Origin: Streptomyces anulatus
GTDB taxonomy: Bacteria; Actinomycetota; Actinomycetes; Streptomycetales; Streptomycetaceae
Direction of reading: 5' to 3'
DNA length: 64,000 nucleotides
Assembly: GCF_000721175.1 (NCBI RefSeq)
Contig: NZ_JOEZ01000018.1
Span: 62,001-126,000 of the forward strand
Made by a program: the position numbers and the translations under genes. Shown piece after piece: positions 1-9,784 of the stretch; position 1 is the stretch's first letter, and every line of letters starts with the position of its first letter. The notes under the pieces are model-generated. The model searched no databases, was not told where the DNA came from, and worked only from the letters and a program-made list of their open reading frames with translations.

Positions 1-221
1 TCATTCCACCAGGGGCCGATGACGAGCGCCCGGACCCGCGCCGTGTCCACCGTGTCCAGGAAGTGCTGCCACAGGGCGGCGAACTCCATGTCCTCGCCGT
101 AGTCGCACTCCAGCCGCCAGGCCACGGAGCCGGCGGCGGGCAGGACCGTGGACGACGGCACCGCAGTGTGCACCGGCAGCCCGTGGAAGACGTCGACATG
201 CTTGATACCGATGGAGGTCAT
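1..221 (-). CDS. STM4015 family leucine-rich-repeat protein, second tandem copy (C-terminus cut by window edge)
   Basis: The first 73 or so codons of a gene that runs leftward out of the window. It begins MTSIGIKHVDVFHGL and reads into ALVIGPWWN, which aligns with HLHEFGGL and ALIIGQWGE of the gene immediately upstream (228-1178), so the two are tandem paralogues of the STM4015 family. Only the N-terminal, non-repeat part is visible. The ATG lies 6 bp after the upstream stop, so the pair is almost certainly one transcript. The family is named from a Salmonella locus; its biochemical role is not established. Confidence 0.8.
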   Translation of the reverse strand, partial: MTSIGIKHVDVFHGLPVHTAVPSSTVLPAAGSVAWRLECDYGEDMEFAALWQHFLDTVDTARVRALVIGPWWN

Positions 222-227
222 GACGCC

Positions 228-1178
228 TCACTCCGAAACGGCGGTGTAGCGGCCCTCGACGCCGCGGCCGCCCCACGGCTCGTTCCGCTCGGACAGGTCG
301 ACCCGCACCCCGTGCGGCTCCAGGACCGAGCGGACACGCTGCTCCATCGCCTCGGAGAGGAAGTGGTGGTGGAGGTCGAGAGCGTCGAGATGGGTGAGCG
401 GCTGTCCTTCGAGGAGCGCGGCAGCGCCCTCGTCCCCCAGCGTCCCGTTCGACAGGTCGAGCACCCGCAACTGGGCGACGACCGGAGCCGAGGCGATGGC
501 CACGGCGATCTCGTTCTGGATCTCGCTGTTGCGCAGTCCCAGGTGGTTCAGCCGGGGGAAACGGGTGCCGGAGAGCAGCGGGGCCAGGTCGGCGACGTCG
601 GTGTTCCCTTCGTAGGCGGACACACCGAGCCAGAGGTCCAGCCGCTCCAGCGCGGGCAGTTCGCTGTCCAGCACGCCGCGCACCACCTCGACGGGCAGCC
701 CGCCCGCCTGAACGGTCAGCGAACGCAGCCGCTCGTGCTTCGTCGGCGGGAACAGCAGGCCGGTGCCGCCGCGCACTCCGAACTCCGTCAGCGCGGGGAA
801 CGCGGCCAGCAGCGCCGTCACGTCCGACTGCTCGATCCAGGTGATCTCGGCCTGCTCCGCCTCCAGATCCCCGACGAACACCGCCTCCAGCGAGGTCAGC
901 CGGTCGGCGGCGGCTATCACCAGGTCGATCGGCACGGAGGAGTTCTCCTCGTACGCCTCGCCCCACTGGCCGATGATCAGGGCCCGGACGCCGGCCGGGT
1001 CGACCTTGTCGAGGAAGTCGGCGAACTCCTCCTCCCACGGCCGGTCGTCGTCGTACGGGTCGACGGAGACACGCCAGGCCACGGAATCCGCGGCGGGTCG
1101 GGAGCCCCCGTCGGTCGTGTGCTGGAAGTCGACGGCCGAAAGGCCGCCGAACTCGTGCAGATGCTGCGCACCGTACAT
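228..1178 (-). CDS. STM4015 family protein (leucine-rich repeats)
   Basis: A 316-residue protein. After an N-terminal segment (HLHEFGGLSAVDF, later RALIIGQWGEAYEE) the second half carries degenerate leucine-rich repeats such as LPALERLDLWLG, FPRLNHLGLRNSEI and AQLRVLDLSNGTLGDEG, the ribonuclease-inhibitor-like form that usually builds a protein-binding solenoid. There is no signal peptide or membrane segment, so it is probably cytoplasmic. The frame is open 29 codons further upstream, but the ATG at 1178 is preferred because AGGAG lies upstream of it and because it lines up with the start of the paralogue at 221. It is followed 6 bp later by that paralogue. Partner and function unknown. Confidence 0.82.
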   Translation of the reverse strand: MYGAQHLHEFGGLSAVDFQHTTDGGSRPAADSVAWRVSVDPYDDDRPWEEEFADFLDKVDPAGVRALIIGQWGEAYEENSSVPIDLVIAAADRLTSLEAVFVGDLEAEQAEITWIEQSDVTALLAAFPALTEFGVRGGTGLLFPPTKHERLRSLTVQAGGLPVEVVRGVLDSELPALERLDLWLGVSAYEGNTDVADLAPLLSGTRFPRLNHLGLRNSEIQNEIAVAIASAPVVAQLRVLDLSNGTLGDEGAAALLEGQPLTHLDALDLHHHFLSEAMEQRVRSVLEPHGVRVDLSERNEPWGGRGVEGRYTAVSE

Positions 1179-1354
1179 GGCCCTGAGCTCCTGATCCTGG
1201 GGACGGCTGATGTCCGCAAGGTCTATCAAGCCGCACTGACAACGCCGCGACCGGGACCCGTCCACGGCCGTCGCGCCGGTCCGTTGTCAGACCCTGCCCT
1301 TAGCGTTTTTCCCGTGGCCGGCACAGCGGGTGCCGCGACCGAGGGGAGACGTCT

Positions 1355-1681
1355 GTGTACCGGCAGGGCGATGTACTGATCATGGAGCTGGAGGAGTCGG
1401 CGGTGCCAGACCCCTTCCTGGAGGCTCCGGGCGAACTGCGCGACGGGCGGGGGCGGCTGGTGCTCGCGCTGGGGGAGGTCACGGGACACGCGCACGCGGT
1501 GCAGGGCCCCGGCCGGCTGATCCGGGAGGCGGGCCGGTTCGGTCCGATGCTGCTCCATCTCCCCGAGGGCGGACGGGTGGTGCACGAGGAGCACGCGGTG
1601 ATCCCGCTCCCCAAGGGCTGGTTCCGCGTCGTGCGCCAGCGGGAGTACGCACCCGGCGCGATCCGCATCGTGGCGGACTGA
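1355..1681 (+). CDS. Conserved hypothetical protein, 108 aa
   Basis: A small soluble protein starting at GTG 1355 with GAGGGGAG about 8 bases upstream. It has no signal peptide or transmembrane helix. The strongest blocks are MYRQGDVLIMELE, GEVTGHAHAV and HEEHAVIPLPKGWFRVVRQREY. I recall this as a protein found next to DUF6745 and STM4015 genes in other Streptomyces, but I know of no assigned activity. The two His-containing blocks could be metal or substrate ligands; that is conjecture. It is divergent from the STM4015 pair and lies 117 bp before the DUF6745 gene, so those two are plausibly co-transcribed. Confidence 0.7.
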   Translation: MYRQGDVLIMELEESAVPDPFLEAPGELRDGRGRLVLALGEVTGHAHAVQGPGRLIREAGRFGPMLLHLPEGGRVVHEEHAVIPLPKGWFRVVRQREYAPGAIRIVAD

Positions 1682-1798
1682 CAGCTCCGGCATGCCGAAG
1701 CGAGCACAGCCATCCAGAACGAGCAAGCGAACAAGCACCGCAAGCAAACACAGCGGACAAGCACAGCGAATGCGCACAGCAGGGGACGGGGACAACCG

Positions 1799-2800
1799 AT
1801 GCAGAACGTGAATTCCTGGCGGAGCGTGGCGGCGGCGACCGGCCGGGCGGACCGGGCGGCGGCCGAGGCCGGTGTGCGGCGGGCCTACCGCACCGCCGGC
1901 CTGGCCGAGCCGGACCGGATCATCTGGGCCGCATCGCCCCGGGCCGCCGTCGGGACGGTGGAGAAGCTGGCCGACGCCGGACGATCGGTGCGTGAGGAGG
2001 TCCGCACCCGACCGTGGGCCGAGGAACGCCGCCGGATGTACGACGAGCTTGGCCCGGCGGGCTGGTCGGCGCTCTGGTCCGCCACCGGAGCCCAGCTGTG
2101 GGAGACCACGGCCGCGCTCGCCGACCGGATACGGGCCGGTGTCGTCGCCGACCTGGCGCCCCGGCCCGAGGACGAGGCGGCCGTGCGGCTGGTGCTCCTG
2201 GACGCCGTGCTCGGCCAGCACGACGCCGCCTGGCTCGCTGCCTTCGACGGGCGCGGCGACCGGCTGACGGGCCTCGCGGAGGTGGCCCGCAACGCCGGCT
2301 GGTGGTGGCCCTACGAGAACGTCGTGGTCATCAGCGAGCGGCCCGACGTCCTCCACCGCGACGAGGCGGGCCGGCTCGACCACGGCGAGGGTCCGGCCCT
2401 CGCCTACGGGGACGGGTTCGCCCTGCACGCCTGGCGCGGCATGCCGGTCCCCGCCGCGTTCCTGGCCGAGCTGTCCTCGCTCACGCCCGAGCGGATCCGA
2501 GCCGAGGAGAACGCGGAACTGCGCCGCGTGATGCTGGAGTACTACGGCTACGACCGCTATCTCACCGAGTCGGGCGCCGAGCCCGTCCACCGCGACGAGA
2601 CGGGCATCCTCTGGCGCATCGCCCTCGACGGCGACGAGGACGTGGTGATGGTCGAGGTGGTCAACTCCACCCCCGAGCCGGACGGCACGCACCGCACCTA
2701 CTGGCTGCGCGTGCCGCCGGCCACCCGGACGGCGAAGGACGGGGTCGCCTGGACGTTCGGACTGGAGGGGGCGGCCTACGCGCCGGTGCGCCAGACCTGA
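1799..2800 (+). CDS. DUF6745 domain-containing protein
   Basis: A 333-residue protein of unknown biochemical role. The C-terminal third carries the blocks typical of the family: MLEYYGYDRYL, GILWRIALDGDEDVVMVEVVNSTPEPDG and TYWLRVPP. In better-known architectures DUF6745 follows leucine-rich-repeat regions; here the repeats sit in separate neighbouring genes (STM4015 copies on the other strand) and the protein has its own alpha-helical N-terminal half (RADRAAAEAGVRRAYRTAG). No export signal is visible. It follows the 108-aa gene in the same direction. Start ATG 1799 has only a weak ribosome site (GGGGACGGGGAC). Confidence 0.78.
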   Translation: MQNVNSWRSVAAATGRADRAAAEAGVRRAYRTAGLAEPDRIIWAASPRAAVGTVEKLADAGRSVREEVRTRPWAEERRRMYDELGPAGWSALWSATGAQLWETTAALADRIRAGVVADLAPRPEDEAAVRLVLLDAVLGQHDAAWLAAFDGRGDRLTGLAEVARNAGWWWPYENVVVISERPDVLHRDEAGRLDHGEGPALAYGDGFALHAWRGMPVPAAFLAELSSLTPERIRAEENAELRRVMLEYYGYDRYLTESGAEPVHRDETGILWRIALDGDEDVVMVEVVNSTPEPDGTHRTYWLRVPPATRTAKDGVAWTFGLEGAAYAPVRQT

Positions 2801-4120
<1,320 letters not shown>

Positions 4121-4222
4121 CACCGCCACCGGCCGGATCGCCTGCCCCGTTCAGCATCTTCTGGTCGCCCTGTCGCACAGGCTGACCATAATGAGACGAC
4201 ACCGACTCCCTCAGGAGATGTT

Positions 4223-5434
4223 GTGACCGGCGCTGACTACTTGCTTCCGCTCCGCACGAAACTGCGCTCGATGCGCACCGAGTCCTTCGGGGCCGATCCG
4301 GCCGGAGCGCGGATGGAGCGCATCCGCCGCTCGCCCCATTTCGTCGACGGGGTCTTCCAGAACCCGGTGGGGGCCCGCACCAGGCCCTCCGGGTCCACGG
4401 TCGAATTCGCCAAGATCTACTTCCATAAGGAGCAGCGGGCCCGCAGGATGCCGACGGGCACCGTGCCCGTCCACGCCACGACCCTCGCCGACCTGGCCGC
4501 ACCGCCCGCCACCGGGCTCCGGCTGACCTGGATGGGCCATTCCAGCGTGCTGGCGGAGATCGACGGCCGGCGGATCCTGTTCGACCCGGTCTGGGGTGAG
4601 CGCTGTTCCCCGTTCCCGTTCGCCGGGCCCAAGCGCCTGCACCCCACTCCGCTGCCGCTGGCCGCGCTCGGACCCGTCGACGCGGTCGTGATCTCCCACG
4701 ACCACTACGACCACCTCGACCTGCCGACGATCCGCGCCCTGGCCGGCACCGACACGGTCTTCGCCGTGCCGCTCGGCGTCGGGGCCCATCTGGAGCGCTG
4801 GGGCGTCCCCGTCGACCGGATGCACGAGCTCGACTGGAACGAGACCGCGACCGTCGCCGGAATCCGTCTCACCGCCACCCCCGCACGCCACTTCTGCGGT
4901 CGCGGGCTGCGCAACCAGCAGCACGCCCTCTGGGCGTCGTGGGCCGTCGCGGGGCCGGAGCACCGGATCTACCACAGCGGGGACACCGGCTATTTCCCCG
5001 GCTTCCGGGACATCGGGGCCGAGCACGGGCCCTTCGACGCCACCATGATCCAGATCGGTGCGTACTCGGAGTACTGGCCGGACATCCACATGACGCCCGA
5101 CGAGGGCATGCGCGCCCATCTGGATCTCCAGGGCGGCCGCCCGCACGGCGTGCTGCTGCCGATCCACTGGGGCACCTTCAACCTGGCGCCGCACGCCTGG
5201 GCGGAGCCGGGCGAGTGGACGAAGGACGCCGGCGAGGACGCCGGCCAGGCAGTGGCGTTCCCTCATCCCGGCGAGCCGTTCGAGCCGGCCGGAGCCCTTC
5301 CCTCGGAGCCGTGGTGGCGACCGCTGTCCCCATCGCTCGCCCGCCCGTGGCGCCGCACCAAGGAGCAGGCGGGCCCCGGCCCGGGCCCCGCAGCGGCGGC
5401 ACGGGGCGATCTCGACCTGGCCGGAGACCGCTGA
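4223..5434 (+). CDS. MBL fold metallo-hydrolase (NAPE-PLD/UlaG-like)
   Basis: A 403-residue metallo-beta-lactamase-fold hydrolase. After about 100 N-terminal residues the core reads LTWMGHSSVLAEIDG, ILFDPVWGERCSP and the metal motif SHDHYDHLD (HxHxDH form). Further metal ligands follow in ATPARHFCGRG, IYHSGDTGY and LLPIHWGTF. This layout matches N-acyl-phosphatidylethanolamine phospholipase D and lactonase-type bacterial relatives; the substrate is unknown. The C-terminal 40 residues are Pro/Gly/Ala-rich and probably disordered. GTG 4223 is the start, with AGGAG five bases upstream. It appears to be a single-gene unit closed by the hairpins just downstream. Confidence 0.87.
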   Translation: MTGADYLLPLRTKLRSMRTESFGADPAGARMERIRRSPHFVDGVFQNPVGARTRPSGSTVEFAKIYFHKEQRARRMPTGTVPVHATTLADLAAPPATGLRLTWMGHSSVLAEIDGRRILFDPVWGERCSPFPFAGPKRLHPTPLPLAALGPVDAVVISHDHYDHLDLPTIRALAGTDTVFAVPLGVGAHLERWGVPVDRMHELDWNETATVAGIRLTATPARHFCGRGLRNQQHALWASWAVAGPEHRIYHSGDTGYFPGFRDIGAEHGPFDATMIQIGAYSEYWPDIHMTPDEGMRAHLDLQGGRPHGVLLPIHWGTFNLAPHAWAEPGEWTKDAGEDAGQAVAFPHPGEPFEPAGALPSEPWWRPLSPSLARPWRRTKEQAGPGPGPAAAARGDLDLAGDR

Positions 5435-5516
5435 CCCCGCGCGGAGCGCGGGGGGGCCCGCCGACCGCCCGCGCCGCTCACGGCTGAGTGCCGCCGCCGG
5501 GTCGTCCGGCGGCGGC
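5435..5516. terminator. Double hairpin between convergent genes
   Basis: Two perfect GC hairpins sit between the MBL hydrolase and the TipAS-like gene. The first starts one base after the MBL stop: 5435-5442 pairs with 5446-5453 (8 bp, 3-base loop). The second pairs 5490-5500 with 5506-5516 (11 bp, loop GTCGT). Neither has a T-run, which is common in Streptomyces; they probably end transcription from both sides. Confidence 0.6.
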
Positions 5517-5554
5517 CCGGTCGCGGTCAGGGGTTTGCCCCGTCCTTCCGGCGG

Positions 5555-5893
5555 TCAGGCGAGCCGGGAGGCCGCGTACGCTTCGATGGCGTCGCGCTGA
5601 TACGCGGCCAAACCCGGGGCGATGGCCTCGTACGCGGCGTACCACTGCTCGTTGTCCACGCAGGAGCGCCCGATCGCGCGGTACTCGTCGGCGGACACGG
5701 GGTGCAGTGCGGTGAGTGCCCGGTACTGCGCGTCGATCTCGGCCTGCACGGGCTCGGCGTCGGCCGGGGCGCCCGCGGCCATGTGCTCCGCCAGCCGGAT
5801 CATCAGCGCCGTGCGCTCACGCTGTCCGGCCTCGGTCTCGGCCGGGGTCATGGCGGCGGCCCGTCGGCCGGACGAATACCGGCTCGTCGTCAT
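5555..5893 (-). CDS. Stand-alone TipAS-type antibiotic-recognition domain protein
   Basis: A 112-residue protein resembling the C-terminal thiopeptide-binding domain of TipA: LAEHMAAGAPADAEPVQ, then YRAIGRSCVDNEQWYAAYEAIAPGLAAYQRDAIEAYAASRLA, which aligns with the end of TipAS (PGLAAYMRDAI). The MerR DNA-binding part of TipAL is absent, and so is about 30 residues of the normal TipAS N-terminus. It could be a short sequestering protein or a remnant. There are two possible starts, 5893 and an internal ATG at residue 15 (5851), which begins nearer the conserved part. Stand-alone TipAS is made in TipA systems by internal initiation; here no long partner is nearby. Confidence 0.7.
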   Translation of the reverse strand: MTTSRYSSGRRAAAMTPAETEAGQRERTALMIRLAEHMAAGAPADAEPVQAEIDAQYRALTALHPVSADEYRAIGRSCVDNEQWYAAYEAIAPGLAAYQRDAIEAYAASRLA

Positions 5894-5993
5894 GATCCTT
5901 GCTCATGTCCGGGAGCCTAGAGTGTGTCTCGTTCGTGCCCGATGCCGTCCGCGACGCAACGATCGGCCCCCGATGTGCGTCTCATCGGGCGTG

Positions 5994-6462
5994 ATGGATC
6001 TTCCCGAGCCCTCGGAACCCGCCGACTCCCATGACGAGGACGCGAGCGTGCGTCCCGGCCCGCTGTGGCGCCATGCGCTCTGGGTGGCGGGCGTCACCGC
6101 CGCCGGAGTGGCGCTGGGATGGGTGGGCGCTCTGTTCCGCATCGGCCCCGAGGAGTACGGCATGCCACCCGCCGCTCCGGGAGCGCTGTGGCCCTATCTG
6201 ACCGCCTGGACCGTGATCGGCCTGGTGCTGGCCGTCCTCCTGCGGTCCGTGGCGAGCCACGGTTGCGGTCTACTACCCGGAAAAGGCCGCCATCGGTCTC
6301 GTCCTGATCGGTACGCGCCTCACCCTCGGCTGGCGTCCGGAGCCCCTGGAAGTCGCGGGCCTGGCTGCGGCCGCGCTGCTCCTGGTGGCCGTCTGGTGCG
6401 CCGTCGCGCTGCGCGGGGCGGCCGTCGTACGACGGTCCGAGGGCGCTCCCGATGTCGCTTAG
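5994..6462 (+). pseudogene. Small membrane protein, frameshifted
   Basis: Translation from ATG 5994 gives a small membrane protein with two hydrophobic stretches (HALWVAGVTAAGVALGWVGALF and LWPYLTAWTVIGLVLAVLLRSV). At about 6250-6265 the meaningful reading continues in another frame as AVYYPEKAAIGLVLIGTRLTLGW, a third helix (EVAGLAAAALLLVAVWCAVAL) and a stop at 6460-6462. The span is 469 bases, one more than a multiple of three, which indicates a single extra base (or two missing). The rebuilt protein would have about 155 residues. It is either a recent null mutation or a sequencing error. No family is recognised. Confidence 0.7.
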
Positions 6463-6586
6463 GGTGCGCGGCGGGCCGGGAGCGACCGCGTACGACACGC
6501 CGCCCGCTCCGGTGCCGGTGCCGGGAGACACGCCCGGCGCGCGGGGCACACTGGGGCAGCCCGGATTCCGTACGAAGGAGTGTGCA

Positions 6587-7015
6587 GTGGCCCTCACCCG
6601 TGAAGAGCGCGAACAGTTCCTCGCCGAGCCCCATGTCGCCGCACTGGCCGTCGCGTCGCGGGACGGTGACCGGGCCCCGCTCAGCGTGCCCATCTGGTAC
6701 CAGTACGCACCGGGCGGCGATGTGCGCATCCTCACCGGCCGCACCTCGCGCAAGGCCGAACTGATCGCCGCCGCGGGCCGGTTCACGCTGCTGGTCGACC
6801 GGCTGGAGCCGACCATCCGGTACGTCTCCGTCGAGGGGCCCGTCGTCGACACCCGCCCCGGCACGCGCGCGGACCTGGAGGAGGTGTCGGCGCGCTATCT
6901 CCCGGCCGAGAAGGTCGCCGGTTACGTGGACTTCGCCTGGGAGAACCACGGGGAGCTGGTCGAGATCACCCTGCGCCCCGAGCACTGGGTCAGCTCCGAC
7001 CTCGGCCAGGTCTGA
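6587..7015 (+). CDS. Pyridoxamine 5'-phosphate oxidase family protein
   Basis: A 142-residue split-barrel flavin-type protein, a different branch from the one at 3680. Diagnostic blocks are REQFLAEPHVAALAVASRDGDRAPLSVPIWYQYAPGGDVRILTG and SRKAELIAAAGRFTLLV, with a later RYVSVEGPVVD. These proteins bind FMN or F420 and reduce small molecules, or act on pyridoxamine-like compounds; the substrate is unknown. The GTG start at 6587 is fixed by AAGGAG eight bases upstream. It appears monocistronic. Confidence 0.85.
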   Translation: MALTREEREQFLAEPHVAALAVASRDGDRAPLSVPIWYQYAPGGDVRILTGRTSRKAELIAAAGRFTLLVDRLEPTIRYVSVEGPVVDTRPGTRADLEEVSARYLPAEKVAGYVDFAWENHGELVEITLRPEHWVSSDLGQV

Positions 7016-7116
7016 GCCCCTGCTCCACCACCCACCCCGAGTCATCCGTCCCCACCGGCCCGTCCGGTGGGGGCCCGGCACGTGTGGCGACGCGACCACG
7101 GGGGAGGCGTGCCCCC

Positions 7117-7299
7117 ATGCACTCCTGGACTCCTGACGACATGCCCTGCCCCGGCGGCACCACCGCCGTGGTCACCGGCGCCAACAGCGGCATCGGCGCG
7201 GTGACCGCCCTCGTCCTGGCGCGCTCGGGCGCCCGTACCGTTCTCGCCCGCCGGGACGAGCCGGCCCGGCCGACGGGACCGGACGCCTACGCCGTGTGA
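7117..7299 (+). pseudogene. N-terminal stub of a short-chain dehydrogenase
   Basis: Only about 60 codons. The reading starts MHSWTPDDMPCPGG and gives the SDR nucleotide-binding block TAVVTGANSGIG followed by ALVLARSGARTVLARRDE, which matches the first 45 residues of SDR enzymes of the retinol-dehydrogenase-like type. It then stops after a short unrelated tail. The catalytic Ser-Tyr-Lys region is missing and is not found in the next 60 bases, so it is a deletion remnant rather than a working enzyme. Confidence 0.75.
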
Positions 7300-7361
7300 C
7301 ACGTACCGGGGCCACCGAAAACACGTCGTGCGGCCCCGGGGGACGTTGGTAGGAAGGGGCG

Positions 7362-7844
7362 ATGGACACCGATGCGATGGATCCGCCGGAACCCCTGGAC
7401 CGTCTGATCGCCGAGCGCGCCTGCGAGCGGCTGGTCGTCGAGTTCGTCCGCACCCTCGATCTGGGTGAACCCGGCGACGTGGCCGAGCTGTTCACCCCGG
7501 ACGGGGTCTGGGTATGGGCCGAGGGGGACCGGCGGATCGAGGGCCGGGACGCCCTGCGCGCGTACTTCGGGGCCCGTCCTGCCGACCGGCTCTCGCGCCG
7601 GCTGTGCACCAACATCCTGGTGACCCTGACGTCCGCCTCGACGGCGACCGCGAGCACGTACTTCACGACGTACCGCGTGGACGGTCACACCGGCGGCATG
7701 CTGCCGCCGCGCCTTCCCGTGCAGGTCGGGCACTACGAGGACAGGTTCCGGAAGGTCGACGGGCGGTGGCTCCTCGCCGAACGGGCCCTGTTCCTCGACT
7801 TCGGCGGACCGACCGAACGACTGGAGCCGGCCGCCCCGCGCTGA
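7362..7844 (+). CDS. SnoaL-like / nuclear transport factor 2 fold protein
   Basis: A 160-residue single-domain protein of the NTF2-like superfamily (SnoaL_4 type). Matching blocks are IAERACERLVVEFVRTLDLGEPGDVAELFTPDGVWVW, IEGRDALRAYFGARP, a central beta-rich part (TASTYFTTYRVDG) and the closing HYEDRFRKVDGRWLLAERALFLDF. Members are cyclases, isomerases, dehydratases or non-catalytic binding proteins; catalytic residues vary too much to assign one. The cone-shaped fold is cytoplasmic. It is a single-gene unit, convergent with the GAPDH gene and separated from it by a strong hairpin. Confidence 0.82.
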   Translation: MDTDAMDPPEPLDRLIAERACERLVVEFVRTLDLGEPGDVAELFTPDGVWVWAEGDRRIEGRDALRAYFGARPADRLSRRLCTNILVTLTSASTATASTYFTTYRVDGHTGGMLPPRLPVQVGHYEDRFRKVDGRWLLAERALFLDFGGPTERLEPAAPR

Positions 7845-7855
7845 GGCAGACGCCG

Positions 7856-7885
7856 GGTGCCCGGCAGGAGGACCTGCCGGGCACC
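7856..7885. terminator. Strong bidirectional terminator hairpin
   Basis: A perfect 13-bp stem, 7856-7868 pairing with 7873-7885, with a 4-base AGGA loop. It is located midway between the convergent SnoaL-like gene (ends 7844) and the GAPDH gene (ends 7917), so it should terminate both. Confidence 0.8.
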
Positions 7886-7916
7886 TGGGACGTACGTACC
7901 GAAGAGCGTGCCGGGG

Positions 7917-9362
7917 TCAGACCGCCGGGGCCGGGTAGGTCGGGTACTCCACCCCGGAGACGTGCTGCACGACGCGGATGACCTGGCACGAGTAGCCGAA
8001 CTCGTTGTCGTACCAGAGGTAGAGGATCGCGTTGTCGCCGTCGACCTTGGTGGCGCCCGCGTCGACGATCGAGGCGTGGCGCGAGCCGATGAAGTCGCTG
8101 GAGACCGCGTCGGGCGCGCTGATGAAGTCGATCTGACGCTTGAGCGGCGAGGCCAGCGACACGTTGCGGAGGTAGTCGAGGACCTCTTCACGGGTGGTCT
8201 CGCGCTCCAGCCGCAGGCTGAGGATCGCGATCGAGACGTCCGGCACCGGGACACGGATCGAGCTGCCGGTGATCGGCGCGTCGAGGTCGGGCAGCGCCTT
8301 GGCGACGGCCGAGGCCGCACCGGTCTCGGTGATGACCATGTTGAGCGCAGCCGAACGGCCACGACGATCCGAACCGTGGTAATTGTCCAGCAGGTTCTGG
8401 TCGTTGGTGTACGAGTGGACCGTCTCCACGTGCCCGCGCAGCACGCCGTACTCGTCCGCCATCGCCTTCAGCGGCGGCACGATCGCGTTGGTCGTGCAGG
8501 ACGCGCAGGACAGGATCCGCTCGTCCGGCTTGACCGTGTCGTGGTTGACGCCGTGCACGATGTTCGGGACGTCGCCCTTGCCCGGCGCGGTGAGCACGAC
8601 CTTGGCGATGCCCGGCTGGAGGTGCTTGGAGAGGCCCTCGCGGTCGCGCCACCGGCCGGTGTTGTCGATCAGGATGGCGTCCTTGATGCCGTACGCCGTG
8701 TAGTCGACCGTCGTCGGGTCGTCGGAGTAGATCACCTTGATCTCGTTGCCGTTGGCGATGATCTTGCTGTTCGCCTCGTCGACGGTGATCGTGCCCTGGA
8801 ACTGGCCGTGGATCGAGTCGCGCCGCAGCAGCGAGGCGCGCTTGACGATGTCCTGGCCGGAGCCCTTGCGGACGACGATGGCCCGCAGGCGCAGGCCGTT
8901 GCCCGAACCGGCCTTCTCGATGAGCAGACGGGCCAGGAGCCGGCCGATGCGGCCGAAGCCGTAGAGCACCACATCACGCGATGCGCGGCGCTCGATCTTG
9001 TTGTCGCCCGTCGCCCCGGCGACGGCCTCCGCGGTGAACTCCTCGACCGAGAGTCCGCGGCCGTCGGCCCGGTACGTCGCGGCCAGCATGCCTATGTCGA
9101 TCTGGGAGGGGCCGAGATCGAGCGTCGTCAGAGCCCGCAGGAACGGCATCGTCTCGGTGACCGAGAGTTCCTCACCGGCGATCTGCCGGGCGAAGCGGTG
9201 GGTCTTCAGGATGCTGACCACCGACTTGTTCACCAGGGAGCGGCTGTGCAGCAGGACATTGACGTCCTGCTCGCGGTGCAGCTTCCCGATGATCGGGATC
9301 ATCGACTCCGCGATCTCCTCGCGGTGCATCCAGTTGGTGAACGAGTCGTCATTGACAGTCAC
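7917..9362 (-). CDS. gap: Glyceraldehyde-3-phosphate dehydrogenase, long form
   Basis: A 481-residue enzyme, much longer than the usual 335, because of an N-terminal extension of about 125 residues (MHREEIAESMIPIIGKLHREQDV...). The NAD(P)-binding signature YGFGRIGR is near residue 133 and the catalytic cysteine is C289 in ILSCASCTTN; the catalytic His is in HVETVHSYTNDQNLLDNYH and the C-terminal NEFGYS block is present. It oxidises glyceraldehyde-3-phosphate to 1,3-bisphosphoglycerate. Streptomyces typically carry several gap genes, and this length matches the third, long type. The GTG start at 9362 has only a weak ribosome site. It appears monocistronic, divergent from the conservon. Confidence 0.93.
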   Translation of the reverse strand: MTVNDDSFTNWMHREEIAESMIPIIGKLHREQDVNVLLHSRSLVNKSVVSILKTHRFARQIAGEELSVTETMPFLRALTTLDLGPSQIDIGMLAATYRADGRGLSVEEFTAEAVAGATGDNKIERRASRDVVLYGFGRIGRLLARLLIEKAGSGNGLRLRAIVVRKGSGQDIVKRASLLRRDSIHGQFQGTITVDEANSKIIANGNEIKVIYSDDPTTVDYTAYGIKDAILIDNTGRWRDREGLSKHLQPGIAKVVLTAPGKGDVPNIVHGVNHDTVKPDERILSCASCTTNAIVPPLKAMADEYGVLRGHVETVHSYTNDQNLLDNYHGSDRRGRSAALNMVITETGAASAVAKALPDLDAPITGSSIRVPVPDVSIAILSLRLERETTREEVLDYLRNVSLASPLKRQIDFISAPDAVSSDFIGSRHASIVDAGATKVDGDNAILYLWYDNEFGYSCQVIRVVQHVSGVEYPTYPAPAV

Positions 9363-9784
9363 AAGTTTATCTTTCGAGCTAGGCGGCGCTCATATGGTAA
9401 CCGGCCGCGTCCGCGCCCCTTCAGGCGGTGCCCTACCTGCGGGTGAACCCGGAGCCGGCGCCCGGTGCGCGACCCCGGCGCGCTCGAAGTGTCCAGCATG
9501 TGGGCGGTCGTCGGCGGTGCGGGGCGATTCGGGGTCAAGGCTGCGAAATCGGGCGCACGTGCGAGAGGTCATACCAGAGTGGGACGGATGGCGGGCAAGT
9601 TCGACAACTGCCCGTCGCGCATACGCCTTCGACGACTACCGTGTGTGGCCGGTGATCAACGGTGGGCTCATAACGTTCGGGCCTGCCCGACCGATGACCC
9701 GAGCCTGACCGACCACCGTAGGGGCCACCGCATGGACGCCGGCACGACCGCCGGCCCCCGGTGCCCCCTGTACCGAGGACGCTG
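9363..9784. other. Intergenic region between divergent gap and cvnA
   Basis: About 420 bases with no convincing gene. It must hold the promoters for both the leftward dehydrogenase and the rightward conservon. No consensus -35/-10 pair stands out. Short open frames here have neither ribosome sites nor recognisable protein content. Confidence 0.6.

Noticed and set aside
1..1242. Long Arg/Gly/Pro-rich open frame antisense or out of frame across the STM4015 genes
   Set aside because: Long non-genuine frames are normal in GC-rich DNA. Composition is skewed to R, G, P and A and codon third positions are not G/C-biased, unlike the overlapping STM4015 frame.
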